A stretch of 64,000 nt of DNA from Candidatus Nitrososphaera evergladensis SR1 (lineage in GTDB: Archaea > Thermoproteota > Nitrososphaeria > Nitrososphaerales > Nitrososphaeraceae), in contig NZ_CP007174.1 in the NCBI RefSeq assembly GCF_000730285.1, positions 2,170,001 through 2,234,000 on the forward strand, given 5' to 3'. This document shows positions 57,255 to 64,000 of this stretch, in pieces (positions within the stretch are counted from its first letter, which is position 1; each line of letters opens with the position of its first letter). A program made the translations under genes and the position numbers. The notes beneath the pieces are model-generated. The model did not search any database. It saw only the letters and a program-made list of their open reading frames with translations, and was not told where the DNA came from.

Positions 57255-58669
57255 CGCGGTATAATTGCCGGGCTTGGAGTTATTCTGGCCTGAAGCTGAA
57301 TGTTAGATTCGGCAGAAGAAGATGATGCATTTTCTTGCAGATTAACCCTCGGCGGATTTGCGTGATAGGTCACCCCTGCGAGTCCTGACTCGGTCATTCC
57401 GGTTAGCCCAACTTCGACCTGCGAAAGGGACAAGGAACCAAGACTATTATCACTACCATTTGCAATGGCAGATTTTTTTATCAAAACATCCAAGCTTGCA
57501 GCCCCGCTTTTGGTCAGCGTGATAGACTGCTGCGGCTGAAGGATTTGCGCATCAAAAGGCACCTGCGCCGAGGCATCAAGATATGCCACCTTGTTTGACG
57601 CCCATTCAGTAAACCACACTTTCTTTCCGTCATGAGAAACAGCAGCAAATACCGCTGCAGAAAGTGGCCCGGTGGGAATTTCGTACTCGGTCATAACTCC
57701 CTGCGAATCTATCCTTGCTATCCTGTTTCCGCCATGCTCGGGAAAATAGACGTTGCCTGATTTATCATCTGAAACGATCTGGCTTGGCAGAGTGGCGGGA
57801 AATGATCCAGAAGGAGATGTCCAGTACGACGTATAGTTCTGCAGCGTCGCGTCAGATACTATGACCCGGCTTGAGCCGTGATCAGAGAGATACAATTTGC
57901 CGTTATTTGCTACCGCGATTCCAAACGGAGAAAAGGAATCAGGCTTTGGCAATGACAGAATGGGCATACCAGCTGCACTGCTTGACGCAAGCAGCCAGGG
58001 CTCTATCCGCATGACGCTTCTTGAATAGGACAGGCTGACCCAGAGAGCCCCGCTATCGTCAAAATCAAGAAAGGTTGGGCCGCTCTGCTCTGGCAAAGAG
58101 TATTCAGCCGTTATCTTTGCAGAAGCCGTATCGACTTTGCCTATTTTATTGCCCAAGATTTCTGCAAACCAGACGCTCCCGCCATCAGGCGACAGGGCAA
58201 TGCCCATCGGTCCCGATTTCTCTGTCGGTATAGGTATGAGTTGGATTTGCCCGTTTGCCAGCCTGCCTATCGAATTGGTTCTGGCGTCCGTAAACCACAG
58301 GGCACCTTCTCTGTCAAATACGAGCTGGCCAGCGGCCAGCTTTATTACAGGATTGTCGACAACTGTCTCGCCTTGCACGTCGTAGCGAGTAAATTTGTTG
58401 CCCGAGGGGTCAAAGCTGAAAACTGCGCTTGTGGCATTGGTTGAGAAATAGAACCATGGCATTCCCCGTGCATCGGTTGTTATCCCTCCGAGCCCGCGGT
58501 CTTCTTTTAGGTCGTTAATTTGAAATTCTTTTATGAATTTGCTTTCCTTGGTGTACGTGACATCATCATTTCCAGTGGTAACTGTCTGGGCATTAACAAC
58601 TTGGAACGGCAAGACAGCCAAGAGCAATACCGCTACCGCTAATGCTGGTGCAACCACGTATCTCCACAT
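57212..58669 (-). CDS. Vgb/NHL-like beta-propeller protein, apparently frameshifted near its end
   Basis: 485 residues in this frame. Signal peptide VAPALAVAVLLLAVLPFQVV, then a propeller of repeats with streptogramin lyase (Vgb) pattern: GREGALWFTDARTNSIGRLA-like strands (e.g. LVFDREGALWFTDARTNSIG; VWFAEILGNKIGKVD; VYFPEHGGNRIARID; VWFTEWASNKVAYLD). An Ig-like domain follows, then the reading degenerates into ITPSPAIIPRWSRFRLLRRT. The proper continuation lies in the frame of 56994-57254; the shift is around 57270-57305. ATG 58669 is preferred to TTG 58684, as an ATTAAAG box (58696-58702) predicts a leaderless start there. A copper-type palindrome is upstream. Confidence 0.75.
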   Translation of the reverse strand: MWRYVVAPALAVAVLLLAVLPFQVVNAQTVTTGNDDVTYTKESKFIKEFQINDLKEDRGLGGITTDARGMPWFYFSTNATSAVFSFDPSGNKFTRYDVQGETVVDNPVIKLAAGQLVFDREGALWFTDARTNSIGRLANGQIQLIPIPTEKSGPMGIALSPDGGSVWFAEILGNKIGKVDTASAKITAEYSLPEQSGPTFLDFDDSGALWVSLSYSRSVMRIEPWLLASSSAAGMPILSLPKPDSFSPFGIAVANNGKLYLSDHGSSRVIVSDATLQNYTSYWTSPSGSFPATLPSQIVSDDKSGNVYFPEHGGNRIARIDSQGVMTEYEIPTGPLSAAVFAAVSHDGKKVWFTEWASNKVAYLDASAQVPFDAQILQPQQSITLTKSGAASLDVLIKKSAIANGSDNSLGSLSLSQVEVGLTGMTESGLAGVTYHANPPRVNLQENASSSSAESNIQLQARITPSPAIIPRWSRFRLLRRTMTA

Positions 58670-58710
58670 ACGGACTAGAATCAAAAATAGCCCATACTTT
58701 AATCCTAATC

Positions 58711-58724
58711 TTTACAGTGGTAAA
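58711..58724. promoter_or_regulatory. Copper-regulon palindrome, site 4 (variant)
   Basis: TTTACAGTGGTAAA, with central mismatches. On the minus strand it is TTTACCACTGTAAAG, and a GGATTAAAG box follows at the same distance as in the other sites, serving the propeller gene. Confidence 0.65.
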
Positions 58725-58754
58725 TTGCCACCCTTAACGCATTGTCATTCCTCA

Positions 58755-59333
58755 TCAATCGTCATCATCGTCATGATGGCCGTGGTGATGATGGTGATGT
58801 TCGTGCGTCCAGTGTCCAAAGGCTCCGTCCATCATTCTTCCAAGACTCGAATTGTCTATCGGCTTTGCAGGCGAGGTGTAAAGCACGCTTCCATTTCCTG
58901 CATCAACGATTACCTTGTGAACAGTCCCGTCGTTCATGTTTGCCACCGTGATGGTGTATACCAAGTAGTCGTGCACTACGCCGAGGCGGCCTGTGACTGC
59001 CGTCCCGTTGCCCTGACTTCCTGCCACCCTGGAAGCGTCGGTGAGAGTCACGCGGAGATGGTCACTTAGGAATGTTTTCTCTGCTTCTTTGATGTTTATC
59101 GTGCCTACTATCTTGTCCATTGTTGCCGCCTGAGTACTGTTAGTATTGTTGTTCGCTTGAGGAATTGCTCCTTTCTGCGTACTATTATTGGCATTGTTGG
59201 TGTTATTGTTTCCTAGAGGACTGGTCGTGTTCTGCGCGGAGGCAAATGACGTGGCCGCAACCAATGAGGCAACCAGGCCCGCGGCCAAAAGAGCGGGAAT
59301 TAGGAATTTCTTGTTTCCTTTTAGGCTTGACAT
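58755..59333 (-). CDS. Secreted PepSY-like protein with His/Asp tail
   Basis: 192 residues: signal peptide FLIPALLAAGLVASLVAATS, an Asn/Thr-rich linker with many N-x-T glycosylation sites, then a PepSY-like domain (VGTINIKEAEKTFLSDHLRV; HDYLVYTITVANMNDGTVHK; VIVDAGNGSVLYTSP). The tail HWTHEHHHHHHGHHDDDDD is an obvious metal-binding stretch. It precedes the propeller gene by 85 bases on the same strand and is divergent to copA. Likely an extracellular copper or divalent metal buffer (inference). A minus-strand AGTATTAAG box lies near 59357-59365. Confidence 0.75.
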   Translation of the reverse strand: MSSLKGNKKFLIPALLAAGLVASLVAATSFASAQNTTSPLGNNNTNNANNSTQKGAIPQANNNTNSTQAATMDKIVGTINIKEAEKTFLSDHLRVTLTDASRVAGSQGNGTAVTGRLGVVHDYLVYTITVANMNDGTVHKVIVDAGNGSVLYTSPAKPIDNSSLGRMMDGAFGHWTHEHHHHHHGHHDDDDD

Positions 59334-59558
59334 CGATTCATTATCGCTCTCATGATTCTTAATACTTGAGGAGACACAACTGATTATCTTGCTTACCTAG
59401 AATAGCAATAGCAGAATCCTGAAGAAGCAATCTGCGGGTGTGGAACAGAAAACCAAGCATCGAACAGTCGCGAAAGCGAAAACTTTCAGGGCGCCGTAAC
59501 AGAGTTCTGCAGACTGATGAAGCAACACCATAAAGGCGGCATCAGGTGAAACCTGTTT

Positions 59559-59572
59559 TTTACAGTTGTAAA
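59559..59572 (+). promoter_or_regulatory. Copper-regulon palindrome, site 2 (copA promoter)
   Basis: TTTACAGTTGTAAA followed by GTCCTGCT and the TATA box CCTATATACG (59581-59590). One base departs from perfect symmetry. The copA ATG is 29 bases after the box. Confidence 0.8.
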
Positions 59573-59618
59573 GTCCTGCTCCTATATACGAGAAAGCCCA
59601 GAGGTACAGCAGAACAAT

Positions 59619-61808
59619 ATGGCAAAAGATCCAGTCTGCGGAATGTTTGTTGAAGAAAAGCCCGACGCCATACGCCACACGGCGGACGGCAGGGAATACT
59701 TTTTCTGCAGCACGCAGTGCCTCAATGAATTCACTGCGCCAGAAAAAGAGCTGAGAAAGCTAAAGATAGTCACAGGGGTTAGCATCGCCCTCACCATACC
59801 GATAACGATACTGACCTACCTGATGCTGCTTCCAAAGGAGGTGAACAGCTACGTCCTCCTTGCGCTGGCAGCGCCTGTGCAGTTCTGGGCCGGATGGCGG
59901 TTCTACAAGGGGACGTGGGACGCTATCAAGGCAAGGGCGTCAAACATGGATACGCTGATCGCTGTGGGAACCACGGCCGCCTTTCTGTACAGCGCCGTCG
60001 TGACTGTAGCGCCTGGCCTGTTCCCGTTTGAAGGCGTGTACTTTGAGACGGCCGCCATAATCATCACCCTGATACTCATAGGCAGGCTGCTTGAAACAAG
60101 GACAAAAGAAAAGGCGTCAAACGCGGTGAGGAAACTTCTCGACCTCCAGCCGAGGATGGCACGAGTGATCAGAGACGGCGGAAGGGAGGAAGAAGTGCCG
60201 GTAGAGCAGGTGCAGGAAGGCGACTTGTTCCTTGTCAGGCCGGGCGAGAGGATACCCACCGACGGGACGGTGGCAGAAGGCTCTTCCTCTGTTGACGAGT
60301 CGGCCGTCACGGGCGAGTCGATACCGGTCGACAAGTCCGCCGGCTCTGAAGTCATCGGCGCCACGATAAACAAAAGCGGCCTGCTCAAGGCAAGGGCAAC
60401 CAAAGTCGGCCAGGACACGGTCCTGTCGCAGATAATAGCGCTTGTCCAGGAAGCAAGGACGGGCAAGGCGCAGATGCAAAAGATGGCAGACCAAGTTGCA
60501 AAATACTTTGTCCCGGCCGTCATCGCGGTGGCAATCGCGTCAGCGCTGGCATGGTATTTCGTAGGAGGCATCGGGCTCACGTTCTCGCTGCTTGCATTTG
60601 TGTCGGTCATAATCATAGCCTGCCCGTGCGCTCTTGGAATTGCAACACCGGCCGCGTTGATGATGGGAGCAGGCAAGGGGGCAGAAAACGGCATACTGTT
60701 CAAGGGAGAAGAGTACCTGGAGATGGCAAGAAAAGTCAGGACGGCGGTGTTTGACAAGACGGGCACCCTGACAAAGGGCCAGCCCGAAGCCACCGATGTC
60801 ATAGCGTTGTCGGAAAAGATGGGCGGGCAGCAGGAATTGCTCAGGCTTGCCGCAATAGCAGAGTCAGGTTCCGAGCACCCGTTAGGGCAGGCGATAGTGA
60901 GAAAGGCAAAGGAACAAGGGCTTGTTATTGCAAGCCCGGAATCGTTTGAAGCGGTGTCGGGCCACGGGTTGAAAGCCGGATATGCAGGCCACTCTATAAT
61001 GATTGGAAACAGAAAGATGATGGCCGACAACGGAATAGCTGTCCCGGACAAAGTCAATGCCACGATGAGCAGGCTTGAGACAGAAGGCAAGACAGCAACG
61101 CTTGTCTCAGTTGACGGCAGTCTTGCAGGCATTGTGGCAATGGCCGACACCGTAAAGGAGCACGCGCAAGAAGCAATCGACTCGCTGAAGCAGATGGGCA
61201 TAAGAGTCGTCATGCTAACGGGCGACAATGAAAGGACGGCAAGGGCAATAGCATCCAGCCTGGGCATTGACAGGGTAATCGCGCAGGTGCTACCCCAGCA
61301 GAAGGAGCGAGTGATTACAGAGCTCAAGTCGGAAGGCAGAGGCGCGGTGGCAATGGTAGGCGACGGCATCAACGACGCACCGGCGCTTGCCCGTGCCGAC
61401 CTTGGCATCGCAATAGGCTCCGGGACTGACGTTGCAAAAGAAACGGGTGGAATCATACTGATAAAAAATGACCTGCGCGACGTCGTGACTGCATTTGAAC
61501 TTGGAAGGAAGACGGTGTCAAAGATAAAGCAGAACCTGTTCTGGGCCTTTGCGTACAACACGGGTCTGATACCCATCGCGGCAGGGGCGCTCGTGCCAGC
61601 ATTTGGGGCGCAGATGTACGAATGGCTCCCGCTGCTTGCGGGAGGGGCGATGGCCATGAGCTCGGTTTCCGTCGTGGGCAATTCGCTGCTACTTGGCAGG
61701 TACAGGCCGAGGTTTGCGACAGCAGAAGGCAAGCCAGAGAAGGAGCGGATATACGGCGAGAAGGAGCCAAAGCAGGTCTACTACTACAACAACGCAGAGG
61801 CTACATAG
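59619..61808 (+). CDS. copA: Copper-transporting P-type ATPase CopA with YHS domain
   Basis: PIB-1 ATPases pump Cu+ out of the cytoplasm using ATP. Order in 729 residues: an N-terminal YHS domain (DPVCGMFVEE...YFFCSTQCLNEF, residues 4-42) in place of the usual HMA domain; membrane helices; the actuator loop VDESAVTGESIPVD; the transport CPC in IIACPCALGIATPAAL; DKTGTLTKGQP; SGSEHPLGQAI; and MVGDGINDAPALA. The late helices carry AYNTGLIPIA and GGAMAMSSVSVVGNS, the Y-N and M-x2-S-S residues diagnostic of Cu+ specificity. It ends with a short Tyr/Asn-rich tail overlapping the HMA chaperone gene by eight bases. The operator is site 2. Confidence 0.95.
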   Translation: MAKDPVCGMFVEEKPDAIRHTADGREYFFCSTQCLNEFTAPEKELRKLKIVTGVSIALTIPITILTYLMLLPKEVNSYVLLALAAPVQFWAGWRFYKGTWDAIKARASNMDTLIAVGTTAAFLYSAVVTVAPGLFPFEGVYFETAAIIITLILIGRLLETRTKEKASNAVRKLLDLQPRMARVIRDGGREEEVPVEQVQEGDLFLVRPGERIPTDGTVAEGSSSVDESAVTGESIPVDKSAGSEVIGATINKSGLLKARATKVGQDTVLSQIIALVQEARTGKAQMQKMADQVAKYFVPAVIAVAIASALAWYFVGGIGLTFSLLAFVSVIIIACPCALGIATPAALMMGAGKGAENGILFKGEEYLEMARKVRTAVFDKTGTLTKGQPEATDVIALSEKMGGQQELLRLAAIAESGSEHPLGQAIVRKAKEQGLVIASPESFEAVSGHGLKAGYAGHSIMIGNRKMMADNGIAVPDKVNATMSRLETEGKTATLVSVDGSLAGIVAMADTVKEHAQEAIDSLKQMGIRVVMLTGDNERTARAIASSLGIDRVIAQVLPQQKERVITELKSEGRGAVAMVGDGINDAPALARADLGIAIGSGTDVAKETGGIILIKNDLRDVVTAFELGRKTVSKIKQNLFWAFAYNTGLIPIAAGALVPAFGAQMYEWLPLLAGGAMAMSSVSVVGNSLLLGRYRPRFATAEGKPEKERIYGEKEPKQVYYYNNAEAT

Positions 61809-62031
61809 CTTCTGTCCTTCTGACGAACTGGTAGCCAGAGCGCTCCAGCCTCTGTTTTATTTCCTCTTTTGTGATTAATGCAGGATCGTATTCTACTATG
61901 ACAGAATCAGTCATAAAATCTAGGTCTATCTTTTTTATCGCCTGCTCACCCTTCAACTGCTTTTCTACAATGGGCTTGCACGTAGTGCAGTACATGCCTA
62001 CTACTTTGAAGAGCGCCTTTTGAACTGCCAT
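61801..62031 (-). CDS. HMA-domain copper chaperone
   Basis: 76 residues from ATG 62031: a heavy-metal-associated domain with VVGMYCTTCKPIVEKQLKG (C-x2-C metal site) and a VEYDPALITKEEIKQRLERSGY C-terminal half. It resembles CopZ, delivering Cu+ to CopA, which itself lacks an HMA domain, so this protein may be its partner. The frame opens at ATG 62049, but the TATA-like CTATTATC (62056-62063, minus strand) predicts transcription to begin near 62033. Palindrome site 3 lies just upstream. Confidence 0.9.
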   Translation of the reverse strand: MAVQKALFKVVGMYCTTCKPIVEKQLKGEQAIKKIDLDFMTDSVIVEYDPALITKEEIKQRLERSGYQFVRRTEAM

Positions 62032-62071
62032 TTGTACTAGATAGATCATATCTTGGATAATAGGTTGCAGC

Positions 62072-62085
62072 CTTACAATTGTAAA
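62072..62085. promoter_or_regulatory. Copper-regulon palindrome, site 3 (bidirectional)
   Basis: CTTACAATTGTAAA; the core TTACAATTGTAA is perfect. TATA-like boxes lie on both sides about eight to nine bases off: CTATTATC for the HMA gene, TCTTTATCT (62092-62100) for the YHS gene. Confidence 0.8.
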
Positions 62086-62125
62086 GTGCCGTCTTTATCT
62101 ACGATGCAATGCCTATTAATGGCAC

Positions 62126-62269
62126 ATGTTCAAAGACCCTGTTTGCAAAATGATGGTTGACGAGAGGACTGCAAAGCACGTATCAGAGGCGGGAGGCAGA
62201 AAAGTCTACCTGTGCTCTGCAGCATGCAAGTCACAGTTTGACGCCAACCCATCAAAGTTCGGATATTAA
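62126..62269 (+). CDS. 47-residue YHS-domain protein
   Basis: A short frame ATG 62126 to TAA 62267 encodes FKDPVCKMMVDERTAKHVSE, AGGRKVYLCSAACKSQFDAN and PSKFGY. The D-P-V-C-x-M...Y-L-C-S-x2-C-x3-F pattern is a complete YHS domain, closely like the N-terminus of CopA in this window. TATA TCTTTATCT precedes the ATG by about 28 bases (leaderless), beside palindrome site 3. Probably a free copper-binding partner in the same regulon. Confidence 0.85.
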   Translation: MFKDPVCKMMVDERTAKHVSEAGGRKVYLCSAACKSQFDANPSKFGY

Positions 62270-62395
62270 AGAGACGACGCACTTTTTTATCAATGCGGCC
62301 TCTTGTTTTTCCGTGCGTATGCGTAAATGCGTATTTACAATAATAATAAAAAAGCACGGTTTTCTTTGGCTTTCTTTTGAGCAGTTTTTGATCTA
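62270..62395. other. T-rich convergent gap
   Basis: This 126-base gap lies between two convergent genes and is rich in T and A runs on both strands, suiting termination. No gene seen. Confidence 0.35.
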
Positions 62396-62710
62396 CTATT
62401 TTTCTGGCCGCTTATTTTCTTCCAGCTTGAATCCTATTTTCTTCAAGTATTCATCAATTTCCCTCTTGCGGTTATCTTGCTCTGTCTTGACAGGCTCTAT
62501 TTGCGCCAGTCTCTCTCTTACCTTGTCGATCATCAATAAGAGATCTTTGAATTTGAAATCTTTGGAAACGCTGAATTGCATGACGGGTTCTAACCTGTCA
62601 GATCCTTCGCACTTGATCACCGCAACGCGCAGCATCGCAACACATTCTTCGTCATTGGCAACCTTATCGCCTACCTTGGGGTTTTCGACATCCAAAGAGC
62701 CGTCTCTCAT
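62396..62710 (-). CDS. Hypothetical protein, 104 residues
   Basis: From ATG 62710: RDGSLDVENPKVGDKVANDE, CVAMLRVAVIKCEGSDRLEP, then a helical part SVSKDFKFKDLLLMIDKVRE and an EIDEYLKKIGFKLEENKR end. No family recognised; soluble, with two Cys. The frame extends to 62761, but a TTTTATATTTT box (62733-62743) inside it argues for 62710. Confidence 0.55.
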   Translation of the reverse strand: MRDGSLDVENPKVGDKVANDEECVAMLRVAVIKCEGSDRLEPVMQFSVSKDFKFKDLLLMIDKVRERLAQIEPVKTEQDNRKREIDEYLKKIGFKLEENKRPEK

Positions 62711-62921
62711 ATTTATCACTAAAAAATGGGAAAAATATAAAATAGATTCCAGCAAAAGCATGAACTGATTCCGGCAATTCTTTCAAGCACTTCCATAGCT
62801 ACATACAAACAAATGCCAGCTTGCTTTTTTTTCAGTACGAAATGGCCGGCAAATCAGCGATTGTTTTTGGCGTCATTCTGGACATAATCGTTAAGTAATT
62901 ATCGATGCAATTTCCTTCAAG

Positions 62922-63401
62922 ATGGAACTGCCCTCTCACCGATACAGGCGGTTCGCAGGTGCGGGGCTTTGCATTGTCTGTGCCTTTCTTTTCATGCCAA
63001 TAATAATAACGCCGTCCGTTTATGCTCAGAGCGCTCCCTACCCAATCGAGATTGAAAGCGTCAGATTAATGGACCCCAGCGGGCACCCTCTCAATGACTG
63101 CCGATCAGGCGAGGGACTGGTCATGATCGCTGTCACGCTCAGAAATCTCTCAAATTCAGTCCAGCCTGCAGCTATCATAGTCGACCTTCAAGACAATAGC
63201 AATGGCATTTCACAATTCGTCCAGTGGCAGACAATGTCCATCAATTCAAACGATGTGCAGCAGATGGCCCTAAGTTTCGATCCTTCTTCCCTGCCGTCAT
63301 CATCAACAGTTCAATATGACGCCAAGGTTTTCGTATGGGACAAGGTGTTGACGCCTGTGCCTTTAGCAGACCCATTAAAAGTCCCGATTAGCTGCAAATA
63401 A
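62922..63401 (+). CDS. Secreted Ig-like domain protein
   Basis: 159 residues: signal peptide GAGLCIVCAFLFMPIIITPS, then a beta domain IEIESVRLMDPSGHPLNDCR, VMIAVTLRNLSNSVQPAAII, VDLQDNSNGISQFVQWQTMS, and YDAKVFVWDKVLTPVPLADP. The domain resembles residues 38-140 of the secreted nuclease at 7293-8111 (shared VQD/LQD...WQ...VFVWD-x-L/V-x2-P-x-PL). Two Cys may bridge. Function unknown. Confidence 0.65.
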   Translation: MELPSHRYRRFAGAGLCIVCAFLFMPIIITPSVYAQSAPYPIEIESVRLMDPSGHPLNDCRSGEGLVMIAVTLRNLSNSVQPAAIIVDLQDNSNGISQFVQWQTMSINSNDVQQMALSFDPSSLPSSSTVQYDAKVFVWDKVLTPVPLADPLKVPISCK

Positions 63402-63458
63402 CACTATACGAGCAGGTTCCCATTGGATGGCACGGTAAGGATAGAGATGACATTCTCT

Positions 63459-64000
63459 CTATTTTCTCCAGTTTCTTCTTCTGCCCCCGCCAAAACCGCT
63501 GCGGTTTCGGTTGCTGCGCCTGTGCTGCTGCGGATGCTGCTGCCGGCCATGTTGATTGGGGTGTCGTTGCTGCATCGCAGGAACTTCAATCCCCATCGCC
63601 TCGTTCAGCCTGCTTATTGGAAGCTTGGTCTGCCTCAGTATCCTTTCAAACTCGCCGAACCGGTCAGGGGACACGAGCGAGACGGCGGTGCCCTCCGCGC
63701 CTGCCCTTGCGGTCCTGCCTATCCTGTGAAAGTAGGTTTCCGGCTCGTTTGGGACGTCGTAGTTTATCACGTGACCTACCGCCGGCACGTCGATTCCCCT
63801 TGCGGCAATGTCCGTTGCGACAAGCACGCTGTCTGCGCCCTTTCGGAACCTGTTCATGACGTGGTCCCGCTCTTTTTGCGACAGGTCGCCGTGTATGGCA
63901 GACGCCCTAAAGCCTCCTGCTTTCAGGTTTGCCGCCAGCTTGTCCGCCCTGCGCTTTGTCGCGGCAAATACTATCACCTGCTCCTTGTGCGGGCGGATGA
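63459..64000 (-). CDS. DEAD-box RNA helicase, C-terminal part (5' end outside window)
   Basis: The frame stays open to the window edge, so the N-terminal helicase domain is missing. Visible: QVIVFAATKRRADKLAANLK (motif IV), FRASAIHGDLSQKERDHVMN, VLVATDIAARGIDVPAVGHV (motif V) and YFHRIGRTARAGAEGTAVSL (motif VI). The tail is Gln/His/Arg-rich and ends with GGGRRRNWRK, a basic RNA-binding extension as in cold-shock helicases such as DeaD/RhlE. Unwinds RNA with ATP; likely acts in RNA decay or ribosome assembly. Confidence 0.93.
   Translation of the reverse strand, partial: IRPHKEQVIVFAATKRRADKLAANLKAGGFRASAIHGDLSQKERDHVMNRFRKGADSVLVATDIAARGIDVPAVGHVINYDVPNEPETYFHRIGRTARAGAEGTAVSLVSPDRFGEFERILRQTKLPISRLNEAMGIEVPAMQQRHPNQHGRQQHPQQHRRSNRNRSGFGGGRRRNWRK

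Noticed and set aside
59903-61732. 609-codon open frame antisense to copA
   Set aside because: Ser/Ala/Pro-rich composition with no domain; an artefact of codon bias in the real copA gene on the other strand.
62841-62900. 18-codon frame MAGKSAIVFGVILDIIVK
   Set aside because: Too short and unsupported; may be a vestige of a membrane protein start, but there is nothing downstream.
1-64000. CRISPR arrays, tRNA, 16S/23S rRNA, insertion sequences
   Set aside because: No regularly spaced short repeats, no T-loop-containing cloverleaf in the gaps, and no transposase or terminal inverted repeats were found by eye.

Overview
The window reads as a chromosome segment of an ammonia-oxidising soil archaeon of the Nitrososphaera type (Thaumarchaeota). 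The evidence is archaeal information-processing genes (TFB, Hjc, SRP RNA, TtuA/Ncs6), geranylgeranyl reductase, the archaeal phosphomevalonate dehydratase pair, F420-linked oxidoreductases, medium GC content, and TATA boxes about 25 bases ahead of many start codons (short or absent leaders). The genus is inferred from overall gene content. The first gene (F420-dependent oxidoreductase) and the last (DEAD-box helicase) are cut by the window edges. I saw no tRNA, 5S/16S/23S rRNA, CRISPR array or insertion sequence.

Layout. 0-9 kb: F420/FMN enzymes, nitrogen assimilation (glnA, an Lrp regulator, gdhA), a TatA-like protein, translin, Hjc, a secreted nuclease and TFB. 9-17 kb: CDF transporter, NAD(P)HX dehydratase, an SDR, a tRNA-binding-domain protein, a PAC2 protein, a beta-hydroxyacid dehydrogenase, a possible signalling protein, a radical SAM protein, a 42-residue zinc protein and a NUDIX hydrolase. 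18-23 kb: SUF iron-sulfur cluster operon (sufB, sufD, Rieske protein, sufS, sufU) without sufC. 23-27 kb: PAP2 phosphatase, geranylgeranyl reductase, HAD, Mpo1-like and HIT proteins. 27-31 kb: assimilatory sulfate reduction (ATP sulfurylase, APS/PAPS reductase) beside a divergent SelD/AIR-synthase-like gene. 30.8-36.6 kb: one 1944-residue secreted repeat protein.

37-50 kb is accessory: secreted and membrane proteins of unknown role, a CARF-HTH protein without CRISPR, and a probable mercury-response unit (small Cys-containing membrane protein, divergent Bat/HTH-10 regulator, alkylmercury lyase merB) in which two intergenic regions share a 19-bp motif placed on the TATA box. 50-54.6 kb returns to housekeeping: endonuclease III, phosphomevalonate dehydratase subunits, a thiouridylase and the SRP RNA.

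54.6-62.3 kb is the most coherent candidate system, a copper-handling regulon: CopA ATPase with an N-terminal YHS domain, an HMA copper chaperone, two tiny YHS/TRASH proteins, a Met-rich membrane protein, a PepSY protein with a His/Asp tail, and membrane or anchored proteins of unknown function. Four copies of a palindrome close to TTTACAATTGTAAA lie a fixed short distance upstream of TATA boxes and serve six promoters. One member, a beta-propeller protein with a C-terminal membrane anchor, appears split by a frameshift. A separate 62-bp element occurs between convergent genes at 39.1 and 54.5 kb, with a diverged relative at 3.8 kb.
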